From Microsaccharimonas sp964523145 (GTDB lineage: Bacteria > Patescibacteriota > Saccharimonadia > Saccharimonadales > Saccharimonadaceae): a stretch of 15,403 nucleotides of DNA. Below, in pieces: positions 1 through 6,207 of the stretch; within the stretch, counting starts at the first letter, position 1, and each line of letters starts with the position of its first letter. The stretch lies in NCBI GenBank assembly GCA_964523145.1, contig CAZFYB010000011.1, forward strand, positions 1-15,403, given 5' to 3'. The notes beneath the pieces are model-generated. The model saw nothing but the letters and a program-made list of their open reading frames with translations. It ran no database searches and was not told the DNA's origin. The translations under genes were made by a program, and so were the position numbers.

Positions 1-87
1 GGTCTGTGGTTTGCCGCCACGAAGTGTAACTTCGGTGCTGTGCAAGTAGTAAGTAATACCCTTAGAATTTGTGTGACTGTAAGCCAT
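1..87 (-). CDS. Small conserved CPR-type protein, N-terminal 29 residues (3' part outside window)
   Basis: The minus strand opens with ATG at 87 and stays open to the window edge, giving 29 residues that begin MAYSHTNSKGITYYLHS and continue with a TLRGGKPQT stretch. A strong Shine-Dalgarno sequence (AGGAGGT) lies 11 nt upstream, so the start is well supported. The HTNSKG...YYLH...TLRGGK pattern resembles, from memory, a family of short proteins of unknown function that is widespread in Saccharibacteria and other CPR genomes; this has not been checked by search. No catalytic motif is visible in the fragment. Its leader with an SD contrasts with the leaderless genes elsewhere in the window. Confidence 0.7.
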   Translation of the reverse strand, partial: MAYSHTNSKGITYYLHSTEVTLRGGKPQT

Positions 88-125
88 GATAGATTTATAC
101 CTCCTATTAATGCTATACGAGTGTA

Positions 126-155
126 AGCGTACAGCGTTACTAGGGGTGCTGTCAA
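126..155 (-). promoter_or_regulatory. Candidate promoter of the first gene
   Basis: Read on the minus strand, a perfect TTGACA -35 (150-155) is followed after 18 nt by TACGCT (126-131), a weak -10. It would give a leader of roughly 30 nt carrying the AGGAGGT ribosome binding site. It overlaps no other start and lies just beyond the stop of the 158-790 gene. Confidence 0.4.
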
Positions 156-157
156 TA

Positions 158-790
158 TTAAATGTTGCGATAATGGCGGCGAAGCATCAAGCGGAGCACC
201 GCAATGCTTATCAAGCGAGTCACGATGAGAAGGGCTATCACTATACAAACGAGTACCGACCAGCCGGCAAAATCAGGGCTCCAAAAGGGTGAACTAAAGG
301 CGTGAATGTAGGCTTCTTGCCGAGGCTTGCTGGTATCAGTTGCAGGGTCGGCAGCCGAGGGGTATTTGGCCAATTCACTAGTGGTACATTGCAAGTAGGC
401 AGCCGAGTATGAGCTAAAGCGAGGGGCACAAACTTCTTGTGCTTTTTTATAAATATTTCCGTTTGGGTTTTGCTCGCCGTATTGGGTTGCTTGCCAGGCT
501 TGAAGGTCGCGCGCATAGCCAGCTTCAAGATAGACTCCCCTGCCTAAATCGGTGTTCATATGGGCACTCACATAACGTTGTAAATCATACAGCCGATTGA
601 TGGTAATTGCTTCGTTTCCCTCTTGGTCAGCACTTAGTACTGCATCGCGGCGTTCAACCATACCAATGTTGTTGAGTCGTAAGAAAGTTGCCGAAATAAA
701 GGCTGCAATTATAAGCAATACAATAAGCTGCCACGTTTTAATACGCTGCAAGTCTTTTATGCTTCGTTTAATTTTGCCTTTATCCGCCAC
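158..790 (-). CDS. Two-TM membrane protein of unknown function with an exported central domain
   Basis: This 210-residue protein starts with GTG. It has a basic N-terminus (KGKIKRSIKDLQRIK), a first hydrophobic helix at about residues 20-38, a central polar domain of about 135 residues, and a second hydrophobic helix at about 177-199 followed by an Arg-rich tail (RLMLRRHYR). By the positive-inside rule both ends are cytoplasmic and the middle is outside. The central domain has two cysteines, C121 and C135, which could form a disulfide; a DsbA-like protein is encoded in the same window. I do not recognise the family. It lies 51 bp downstream of the MFS gene on the same strand. No Shine-Dalgarno of normal strength precedes the GTG, so the start is less certain than the frame. 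Confidence 0.75.
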   Translation of the reverse strand: MADKGKIKRSIKDLQRIKTWQLIVLLIIAAFISATFLRLNNIGMVERRDAVLSADQEGNEAITINRLYDLQRYVSAHMNTDLGRGVYLEAGYARDLQAWQATQYGEQNPNGNIYKKAQEVCAPRFSSYSAAYLQCTTSELAKYPSAADPATDTSKPRQEAYIHAFSSPFWSPDFAGWSVLVCIVIALLIVTRLISIAVLRLMLRRHYRNI

Positions 791-826
791 GTCTTAGAGG
801 TATCCCACCAATCTATATTGCCTCTT

Positions 827-835
827 ATTGTAGCA
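827..835 (-). promoter_or_regulatory. Candidate extended -10 promoter for the 158-790 gene
   Basis: On the minus strand the gap between the MFS stop and the GTG at 790 contains TGCTACAAT, an extended -10 element (TGn plus TACAAT). The predicted leader is about 30 nt. No convincing -35 is seen. Confidence 0.35.
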
Positions 836-841
836 CGAGCA

Positions 842-2062
842 CTATTTTTTATAGAGAGGGAAACGTGCGGTTAAGATAAGCAGCACGACTCCGGCACTAA
901 TGAAGAAGAAATTCGTCAAGGCTGGTAATTCGCCCGCAAAATACGCAAAGCCCGCCAAAATAAAGGCTGCGACCGCAGCCCCAATGTTCGCAATCAAATC
1001 CACCAAGGCAATGTAAGTAGTACGGTGCCCTGAAATGTCCGCATTATCAAATATAGCCCGAGTATATGGCATGGTATAACCTGTTGTTGCTACTTCGTTA
1101 ACGGCGTTTAAGCCTGCAACAGCAATAGGACTGGCAATGAACGGGCGGGTTAAGTGCGTAAACGAATCAGCAATAACTGCAATATGCATTAAATCTTTGC
1201 CTTTACGAGCATCTATAAGTTTTCCGTAAACATACGAAGCTACCAGGGCGGCTAAAAGCACCACCGATAGCAAAATTCCACCCGCAAGGTAAATACTGTT
1301 GTCGTTACCGCTAAACCCAATGACGATCACGGCCGTATACAACATCCACGCCGTTCCTGAAGTGAAAAAATCGAAACCTACAGCAAACTGCGCTAATGAA
1401 TGCTTACGGACAAGTTGCCACGGGAAACCTTTGAAAACGAGTTTCTGTTTCGTATCAACTTGCTCAGCGGTGCGTAGTAATGGTGCAGCAGCAAAAACGA
1501 ATAAAATTCCTGCTGCAAGTAACGTGACCTGTGGACTAAACAAAAAGGCCAACGTACCACCAACAAGCGGAGATAGCGCAGTCGTAGCTTTTTCAACGAT
1601 GTTCATATACCCAATTTCCTTACCAGCGTGCTCAGGGTTTTTCACCTTAGAGAAATCGATATTATATCCAATACCGTACATAATATTTGAAATACCCTCA
1701 AGGATAAGAATAGGGATAAGTACCCAAGGTCCTACTACAGGCAAGAGCACGAAAAGCACCATTACTGGTAAATACATGAGGTTTGAAATCAAAATGGCGT
1801 GCTTCGGGCCAATTCGGGCAACGATCGAGGCAACGGGCAGTGCAACAATTGCTTTAAACAGGAAGAATGCACCCCAGTAGGCGGCAATCTCAACGATAGA
1901 ATACCCCAATTGATACATGTATACCGAAATAAATGCTCCGGCCATGTGAATCGCTGCCATACGCAACATACGCGAAGTGTATAGTTCGGCTATTTCGCTA
2001 AAGGTAGCATAACGCCAAAAATGGCGGCGAACTAAGATGCTATGAATAATATTTTTTAACAT
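842..2062 (-). CDS. MFS (major facilitator superfamily) transporter
   Basis: The protein is 406 residues of mostly hydrophobic helices, about 10-12 TM segments, with a basic loop containing ARIGPKH between the second and third helices where MFS motif A lies. A polar linker (RTAEQVDTKQKLVFKGF) divides two halves, as in MFS proteins. The substrate cannot be read from the sequence. I place the start at ATG 2062 (MLKNIIHSILVRRHFW). The open frame extends to 2209, but that would run into the divergent murC gene and adds a polar, non-MFS N-terminus. A weak -10-like hexamer CATCAT sits exactly 6 nt before this ATG, matching the spacing at better-supported leaderless genes here. Transport is certain in outline; specificity is unknown. 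Confidence 0.85.
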   Translation of the reverse strand: MLKNIIHSILVRRHFWRYATFSEIAELYTSRMLRMAAIHMAGAFISVYMYQLGYSIVEIAAYWGAFFLFKAIVALPVASIVARIGPKHAILISNLMYLPVMVLFVLLPVVGPWVLIPILILEGISNIMYGIGYNIDFSKVKNPEHAGKEIGYMNIVEKATTALSPLVGGTLAFLFSPQVTLLAAGILFVFAAAPLLRTAEQVDTKQKLVFKGFPWQLVRKHSLAQFAVGFDFFTSGTAWMLYTAVIVIGFSGNDNSIYLAGGILLSVVLLAALVASYVYGKLIDARKGKDLMHIAVIADSFTHLTRPFIASPIAVAGLNAVNEVATTGYTMPYTRAIFDNADISGHRTTYIALVDLIANIGAAVAAFILAGFAYFAGELPALTNFFFISAGVVLLILTARFPLYKK

Positions 2063-2119
2063 GTTTGTATGATGCCCAGTCTTTTCTCTATTACACCACA
2101 CCACCTCTATTGATACAAG

Positions 2120-2128
2120 TGATATACT
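2120..2128 (+). promoter_or_regulatory. Extended -10 promoter of murC (leaderless)
   Basis: TGATATACT (TGn plus TATACT at 2123-2128) ends 6 nt before the murC ATG at 2135. With transcription normally starting about 7 nt after the -10, the first transcribed base is at or next to the A of ATG. No Shine-Dalgarno is present. Confidence 0.7.
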
Positions 2129-2134
2129 AGGGTT

Positions 2135-3397
2135 ATGAATATCTACTTCTCGGGCATTGGAGGTGTTGGTATCGGCCCACTGGCCGAGATTGCTCGTGAT
2201 GCCGGTCACACAATTATGGGCTCCGATCTTACCGATGGTTTAGTTACCGAAGAGCTCCGCGCCCAAGGTATTACGGTAAAGATTGGCCAGGATGGTACGT
2301 TTTTAAAAAGCAGCCACGCGTTAACTCCTTTAGACTGGTTTGTACATACCGCCGCCCTTCCCGTCACTCACCCCGAATTAGTCATGGCCCGTCAGCTTGG
2401 CATTCGAACCGCAAAACGTGATGAATTTTTGGCTGAATTTATAAAAGAACACGATTTGCAGCTCATTGCTATTTCTGGAACCCATGGTAAAACCACCACG
2501 ACCGGCATGGCCGTATGGGCTTTGCAACAACTTGATATACCGGTCAGTTATTCTGTTGGTTCGACCCTTTCATTTGGGCCAAGTGGTGCATTTGTTCCTG
2601 GGAGTAAATATTTCGTATATGAATGCGATGAATATGATCGCAACTTTTTGCACTTCGACCCTTTCCTTTCATTGCTTACTTCAATCGATTACGACCACCC
2701 CGATACCTACCCTACCGAAGAAGAATACAAAACAGCCTTCCGCCACTACATCGAACAATCAAAGCAAACTATCGCGTGGCAAAAAGACCTTAGCTACATA
2801 CAACAGCCTGACAACGATTCTATTTGGGCCTTAAATGATCATGAACGGCTTGATTTAAAGCTAGCTGGTGAGCATAACCGCCGCAACGCAACTTTGGTGT
2901 TTAAAGCGCTTGAATACTTACATATTAGCGAGCCAGAAAAACGCATCAGCGTGCTTGAAAAGTTTCCTGGTACTGACCGTAGGTTTGAAAAGTTAGCCAA
3001 TAATATATATTCAGACTACGGCCATCACCCAGAGGAAATTGCTGCAACGTTGCAGCTCGCCAAAGAACTTTCCGACCAAGTCGTGTTAGTGTACCAACCG
3101 CACCAAAACTGGCGCCAACATTTTATTGGCCACAATTACACCGACCAGTTTGATAACGCTCAGGAAATTTACTGGGTCCCTACTTACTTAACTCGCGAAA
3201 ATTCAGACCAACCTGTTCTCACACCCCAGCAGCTCACTCAACATGTAACAAACCAAGCGGCACTGCATTTTGCCGAATTAAATGATGAGCTATGGAATAC
3301 AATTCAGTCGGCGCGTAGCCAAGGAAAACTTATACTATTTATGGGTGCCGGTACTATTGATGATTGGGTTCGCGCGCAGCTCGCTCGACAAAACTAG
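2135..3397 (+). CDS. murC: UDP-N-acetylmuramate--L-alanine ligase MurC
   Basis: MurC adds L-alanine to UDP-MurNAc, using ATP, in the cytoplasm: the first step of peptide stem synthesis in peptidoglycan. The 420-residue protein shows the N-terminal nucleotide-sugar motif GIGGVGIG (7-14), the ATP P-loop SGTHGKTTTT (114-123), an acidic central motif ECDEYDRNF (163-171), the Mur ligase GEHNRRNA motif (245-252), the MurC-type YGHHPEEI (295-302) and a C-terminal MGAGTIDDW (403-411). It is shorter than typical MurC (about 450-490 residues), with shortened loops and no lost motif. The YGHHP motif is also found in Mpl, but size and the lone-gene context favour MurC. The gene stands alone, not in a dcw cluster, and has a leaderless promoter. 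Its TAG stop shares the CTAG at 3394-3397 with the convergent MazG gene. Confidence 0.93.
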   Translation: MNIYFSGIGGVGIGPLAEIARDAGHTIMGSDLTDGLVTEELRAQGITVKIGQDGTFLKSSHALTPLDWFVHTAALPVTHPELVMARQLGIRTAKRDEFLAEFIKEHDLQLIAISGTHGKTTTTGMAVWALQQLDIPVSYSVGSTLSFGPSGAFVPGSKYFVYECDEYDRNFLHFDPFLSLLTSIDYDHPDTYPTEEEYKTAFRHYIEQSKQTIAWQKDLSYIQQPDNDSIWALNDHERLDLKLAGEHNRRNATLVFKALEYLHISEPEKRISVLEKFPGTDRRFEKLANNIYSDYGHHPEEIAATLQLAKELSDQVVLVYQPHQNWRQHFIGHNYTDQFDNAQEIYWVPTYLTRENSDQPVLTPQQLTQHVTNQAALHFAELNDELWNTIQSARSQGKLILFMGAGTIDDWVRAQLARQN

Positions 3398-3723
3398 CGA
3401 TTATCGCCACTACCACTCAATACGCCTCGATCCAAACGGCTTGCAAGCTTTTTAATGTTTTTGTCACCAACTTGCTCTAAAGGAATGTCGAAATAATCTG
3501 CGACTACCGCAACGTGCCAAAGTACATCGCCCAGTTCTTTAGCCAAGTCGTCTTTATCGAGCTTCGAAAAGTCGCTATCCTGGTCACGAATAATCTTTTT
3601 GGCCTTTTCGGCAATTTCACCTGCTTCTCCGCACAGACCTAATAGCAAATGGAAAAGTTCATTTTTCTTATCTTTTGGACTTGCCGTTCGAAGGGCGAGG
3701 GTTTGGTATTCGTTTAAATTCAT
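3394..3723 (-). CDS. MazG-like nucleotide pyrophosphohydrolase
   Basis: This all-alpha protein of 109 residues belongs to the MazG/dUTPase superfamily, which hydrolyses (d)NTPs to monophosphates and pyrophosphate. The visible metal-binding pattern is GEAGEIAEK (32-40: E33 and E36) followed by KELGDVLWH (62-70: E63 and D66), the EExxE...ExxD-type layout. A basic helix (KNIKKLASR) follows near the C-terminus. One MazG domain only, as in small house-cleaning enzymes, not the two-domain E. coli MazG. The substrate is not predictable. ATG 3723 is supported by a TATAGT box exactly 6 nt upstream; that promoter overlaps the end of the Nudix-related gene, so the gene can be transcribed on its own. It converges with murC and shares stop-codon bases with it. 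Confidence 0.88.
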   Translation of the reverse strand: MNLNEYQTLALRTASPKDKKNELFHLLLGLCGEAGEIAEKAKKIIRDQDSDFSKLDKDDLAKELGDVLWHVAVVADYFDIPLEQVGDKNIKKLASRLDRGVLSGSGDNR

Positions 3724-3726
3724 ACT

Positions 3727-4236
3727 TTAACTATACCAATCAATAATAAACTCTTCAAAATAAAATGGGTCTTTAAAAAAGGTCCGCGTCATTATTTCTT
3801 CAACTGCTGGTGCTAAGGCGTAGTCTGAAAGTTTATGCGGCCGAGCCCATTGCAGATTATCGGTGAGTGTTACGTCATCATGGTAAGCCCGAAAAACATG
3901 CACAAGTGTGGTTGAAATAAGCTCACCTTCGCCGTACACCCTAATATAACAATCGCCTGCTTGCTCGAAAGCACCATTTTTAAGATTCAATTTTTGTTCC
4001 GCAAGGCGCTGCGTAGCTGCGATAGTTGATTCGTCTTCAAGGTGCAGTTTTGTATACGGTAACGTCCAGGTATTAATGTAAGGCTGTTTAGTGCGCCTTT
4101 GTAACAAAATATCACCTTCACTATTTTGAATGACTATCATAGTAATAATTCGAAGCTGATTATCGCCAATGTAAGCTAACCCGGCTGGGCCTAACATATA
4201 CCCCTTCTCACTCTTCAACACCATGTTTGATTTCAC
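3727..4236 (-). CDS. Winged-helix/Nudix-fold protein with degenerate Nudix box (start uncertain)
   Basis: The conservative frame from GTG 4236 gives 169 residues. Residues about 1-24 look like the wing end of a winged helix (VLKSEKGYMLGPAGLAYI) and residues 28-150 have Nudix fold character (IVIQNSEGDILLQRR, then WTLPYTK, then C-terminal strands and helix). The Nudix box GX5EX7REUXEEXGU is degenerate: E69 and R77 are kept, but the catalytic glutamates align with L78, Q81 and K82 and the first Gly is Thr. Hydrolysis is therefore doubtful; nucleotide sensing, as in NrtR-type regulators, is an alternative (inference). CPR genomes are known to me to encode proteins with an N-terminal winged helix and C-terminal Nudix domain. 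The missing N-terminal half of the helix-turn-helix is encoded in frame upstream without a normal start (next entry). Its stop overlaps the MazG promoter. Confidence 0.75.
   Translation of the reverse strand: MKSNMVLKSEKGYMLGPAGLAYIGDNQLRIITMIVIQNSEGDILLQRRTKQPYINTWTLPYTKLHLEDESTIAATQRLAEQKLNLKNGAFEQAGDCYIRVYGEGELISTTLVHVFRAYHDDVTLTDNLQWARPHKLSDYALAPAVEEIMTRTFFKDPFYFEEFIIDWYS
3730..3738 (-). promoter_or_regulatory. Extended -10 promoter of the MazG-like gene (leaderless)
   Basis: On the minus strand TGG plus TATAGT (3730-3735) ends 6 nt before ATG 3723. The element lies inside the last codons of the upstream Nudix-related gene, giving the MazG gene an internal leaderless promoter. Confidence 0.65.
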
Positions 4237-4388
4237 TAAAACGTTTAAGTGATAGGTAAATAAATTCGTATCAACAGCGCGTGGGCGCAGGTCGGTAAAT
4301 CGAGCTACTTCAGCATTTTTGAGTAAGTCAATTATATGAACTTGAATTTTATGCTTTACAGATGTATTTTTAATACTATTTGACTCAA
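4237..4388 (-). other. In-frame coding extension: N-terminal winged-helix part of the Nudix-related gene, without a normal start
   Basis: Reading upstream of GTG 4236 in the same frame, 54 codons are open back to a TAA at 4399-4401. They encode a clear ArsR-like helix-turn-helix stretch (KIQVHIIDLLKNAEVA, then TDLRPRAVDTNLFTYHL) that joins smoothly to the wing in the annotated frame. No ATG, GTG or TTG lies in that frame; ATT codons are the only near-starts (for example 4372-4374). A TTG at 4386-4388 lies in the neighbouring frame, 9 nt after a TATAAT, and would read into the correct frame if the A-run (T-run at 4367-4371 on the plus strand) had one more base or the ribosome slipped by -1 there. 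Confidence 0.6.
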
Positions 4389-4397
4389 ATTTAATTA

Positions 4398-4403
4398 ATT
4401 ATA
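4398..4403 (-). promoter_or_regulatory. -10 box upstream of the winged-helix/Nudix gene
   Basis: A perfect TATAAT on the minus strand, in a very AT-rich gap of about 50 bp downstream of the previous gene. It lies 9 nt before the TTG at 4388. No clear -35 is seen. Confidence 0.5.
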
Positions 4404-4449
4404 GTATTTTTATAATACCACCTATGTTAGTTCTTGAAATGTTTAATAT

Positions 4450-4821
4450 TTATTGTGCGCTCGGTTCGCCAAACTCAAGTACTTCTGGGTTCAAAGGATC
4501 GCCATTAAAAGCATCTACGGCCTTAGCTTTGGTAGCCTGCTCGTCATACAGTTCGGTAAATTCTTCAATTGAATTTTTATTGACCGGACCAAATGCACTA
4601 TAATCGTCAATTTTCGTATCGCGGTCTACTTGGTCACTCACCGAGCTAATGCCCGGCCTACTTAAATCAAGTTGGGCTGTACCGCTCACGTTATAGGCAA
4701 TCAAACTAACAATTGTCAGCAGTAAAGCAATTGTCACGGCAATAACCAAAAGCAAGGATAATCGATGCTTATCCCAGAAACTCATGTCTTCATCGCGTTC
4801 AATAACAGTCGGTTCAGTCAT
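4450..4821 (-). CDS. Small single-TM membrane protein, partner of the upstream secreted protein
   Basis: The protein has 123 residues from ATG 4821. A short acidic cytoplasmic N-terminus (MTEPTVIERDEDMSFWDKHR) precedes one TM helix at about residues 22-44 (LLLVIAVTIALLLTIVSLIA), then an acidic exported tail of about 75 residues with no cysteine and no recognised domain. Translation from the TTG at 4842 is possible but would overlap the upstream gene by 20 bp; ATG 4821 follows the upstream TAA by one base, which suggests translational coupling. It is the second gene of a two-gene unit with the secreted protein at 4823-5356, so the two may act together at the cell surface (inference). Family not recognised. 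Confidence 0.8.
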   Translation of the reverse strand: MTEPTVIERDEDMSFWDKHRLSLLLVIAVTIALLLTIVSLIAYNVSGTAQLDLSRPGISSVSDQVDRDTKIDDYSAFGPVNKNSIEEFTELYDEQATKAKAVDAFNGDPLNPEVLEFGEPSAQ

Positions 4822-4822
4822 A

Positions 4823-5356
4823 TTAATTTGATACCCTTTCAAAGTTCAGCAAGAAATCACTCACTGCCGAACGATAATCATCAATATAGCGATGTAAACG
4901 AAGCACGTCATCGTGAACAACCTTACGAAGTTCTCGAGCTTCTTCTGTAACAAAATGAAATTCTTCGGTATTATTCGTACAATCGGTGCGGATTGCTTGT
5001 GATAACTTTAGCTCATACTGTCGATAATTATTGCGGAAATCATCGAGAGCCGCCCGATAGCTGGTTGTTACAGCTACTGTACCTTTAGCATCAAGTCGGT
5101 TGCTACTGAGCCGATTATTAAAGTTGTCCATAAGTTTACTGGCCATCGATTCGTATACTTGCCCTCGATTGACCCTTAACAAAGCGTCACTGGCATGTAG
5201 CTGGTTGAGTGTATTTTTAATTGCGACACAATTTGTTTGTATACGCGAAATTTGCTCACTTGTCAGACTTGTTTGCGCAAAAGCAGAAGGCGCAGCAAAA
5301 CTCAACACAACCGTTGAAACGATGCCAATAACAAGGAGTCGGAATGCTTTGCTCAT
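4823..5356 (-). CDS. Secreted helical protein of unknown function (Sec signal peptide)
   Basis: The 177-residue product has a classical Sec signal peptide: basic start (MSKAFR), hydrophobic core to about residue 20 and a likely cleavage after AFA at 27 (AFA/QTS). The mature part is polar and predicted helical, with C43 (QTNCVAIK) near its start and C126 (RTDCTNN) in the second half, which could pair as a disulfide. The spacing of the Cys, the DALLRVNRGQVYE and the FRNNYRQYE segments fits a helical extracytoplasmic family I recall from CPR genomes, of unknown function; not checked by search. There is no lipobox or C-terminal anchor, so it is released or held by a partner, for which the TM protein encoded 1 bp downstream is the obvious candidate. 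A TATAAT box lies 8 nt before ATG. Confidence 0.82.
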   Translation of the reverse strand: MSKAFRLLVIGIVSTVVLSFAAPSAFAQTSLTSEQISRIQTNCVAIKNTLNQLHASDALLRVNRGQVYESMASKLMDNFNNRLSSNRLDAKGTVAVTTSYRAALDDFRNNYRQYELKLSQAIRTDCTNNTEEFHFVTEEARELRKVVHDDVLRLHRYIDDYRSAVSDFLLNFERVSN

Positions 5357-5364
5357 ATCTTGGT

Positions 5365-5370
5365 ATTATA
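5365..5370 (-). promoter_or_regulatory. -10 box of the secreted-protein operon (near-leaderless)
   Basis: A perfect TATAAT on the minus strand ends 8 nt before ATG 5356, just after the stop of the MutY-like gene. The predicted transcript starts 1-2 nt before or at the ATG. No Shine-Dalgarno is present. Confidence 0.6.
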
Positions 5371-5375
5371 CCTTT

Positions 5376-6176
5376 TTAACGGCTTAAATGTAATCGCTCG
5401 ACAGTTCGACTAACCAAGCCTTCTTTTTCTAATGAAGCCAAAGCGCCGATAAATCGTTCGTCAGCAGCAACTGCATGGCGCAAGTCCAGTTCATTTAATT
5501 CAGATACCGCCAAAGCCTTAATTATTTGTCCTCTGACTTCTCGGATACTTCCCTTTAATGGTGCTTGTTTTTTATAATGATGACTTTTATTATTCCGGCC
5601 AACACCTTGTGATTTTAAATATGAACCATAGTCCATAAGTGCCCAATACCATTCTCGGGGATGCTCAGTATCAACGGTTTTTGATGCAATTTCATAAATC
5701 TGTTTATCAGTAACCGTGCCTGCATCATCAAAATAATGATGAAAATATACCGTACGTACATTGGTTTCTATAAAAACAGTCGGCTGATCGAAACTATAGG
5801 CCAAGATCGCACCAGCGGTATTTACCCCGACTCCTGGCAACGAAATAAGTGCCTCTGAAGTAGAGGGTAGCTCACCGTCAAACTCTCGAACAACTGTTTT
5901 TGCGGCTTCATGTAAAAACTTTGCCCGGCGGTTATAGCCTAAACCGCTCCACTGGACCAACACCTCTTCAAGCGAAGCCTTCGCCAAATCTTTAATAGTC
6001 GGAAATGCTTGTATGAATGCCTCGAACTTAGGTATCACCCTGTGCACCTGTGTTTGCTGTAACATAATTTCACTCACCAAAACATAATAAGGTCTGGTGT
6101 CATCTCGCCATGGCATGGTTCGAAATAATTCACGACCGTTCTGCCACACAATTTCTTGAAATTCTTTTGTATCCAC
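5376..6176 (-). CDS. MutY-like A/G-specific adenine glycosylase without Fe-S cluster
   Basis: MutY removes adenine mispaired with 8-oxoguanine. The 266-residue HhH-GPD protein shows PWR (22-24), SEIMLQQTQV (35-44) with the catalytic Glu at 36, SGLGYNRRAKFLHEAA (77-92) and the helix-hairpin-helix LPGVGVNTAGAI (113-124). Where MutY has LDGNV with its catalytic Asp, this protein has IETNV, a Glu (E137). The four-cysteine Fe-S loop after the ALMDYG segment (179-184) is replaced by a Lys/His-rich stretch, and the protein has no cysteine at all. The C-terminal about 60 residues (DLRHAVAADERFIGALASLEKE) look like a winged helix in place of the MutT-like 8-oxoG domain of full MutY (about 350 residues). 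Similar Fe-S-free proteins occur in CPR and some other bacteria. GTG start, 7 nt after a TATACT. DNA glycosylase is firm; the substrate is inferred. Confidence 0.85.
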   Translation of the reverse strand: MDTKEFQEIVWQNGRELFRTMPWRDDTRPYYVLVSEIMLQQTQVHRVIPKFEAFIQAFPTIKDLAKASLEEVLVQWSGLGYNRRAKFLHEAAKTVVREFDGELPSTSEALISLPGVGVNTAGAILAYSFDQPTVFIETNVRTVYFHHYFDDAGTVTDKQIYEIASKTVDTEHPREWYWALMDYGSYLKSQGVGRNNKSHHYKKQAPLKGSIREVRGQIIKALAVSELNELDLRHAVAADERFIGALASLEKEGLVSRTVERLHLSR

Positions 6177-6183
6177 TGGTTCT

Positions 6184-6201
6184 AGTATACCGGGGTATAC
6201 T
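6184..6201. promoter_or_regulatory. Back-to-back leaderless promoters in an 18-bp inverted repeat
   Basis: The 31-bp gap between the MutY-like GTG (6176) and the MBL ATG (6208) contains AGTATACC-GG-GGTATACT, two perfect 8-bp arms around GG. Read leftward the arm gives TATACT (6184-6189), 7 nt before the GTG; read rightward it gives TATACT (6196-6201), 6 nt before the ATG. The two -10 boxes are only 6 bp apart, so any -35 contact of one promoter would lie inside the other gene. Confidence 0.65.
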
Positions 6202-6207
6202 AATAGT

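Noticed and set aside
241..528. 95-codon minus ORF in a second frame of the two-TM protein gene
   Set aside because: It is a shadow frame; the 158-790 frame has coherent TM helices and the longer open frame.
1299..1880. 193-codon plus-strand ORF
   Set aside because: It lies antisense inside the MFS transporter, whose TM pattern is unambiguous; the translation is Thr/Pro/Asn-rich without a domain.
2063..2209. Longer MFS protein starting at 2209
   Set aside because: It would overlap the promoter and first 75 bp of divergent murC and adds a polar N-terminus not seen in MFS proteins; ATG 2062 is a natural start.
4822..4842. TTG start at 4842 for the single-TM protein
   Set aside because: It would overlap the upstream secreted-protein gene by 20 bp; ATG 4821 directly after that stop is simpler.
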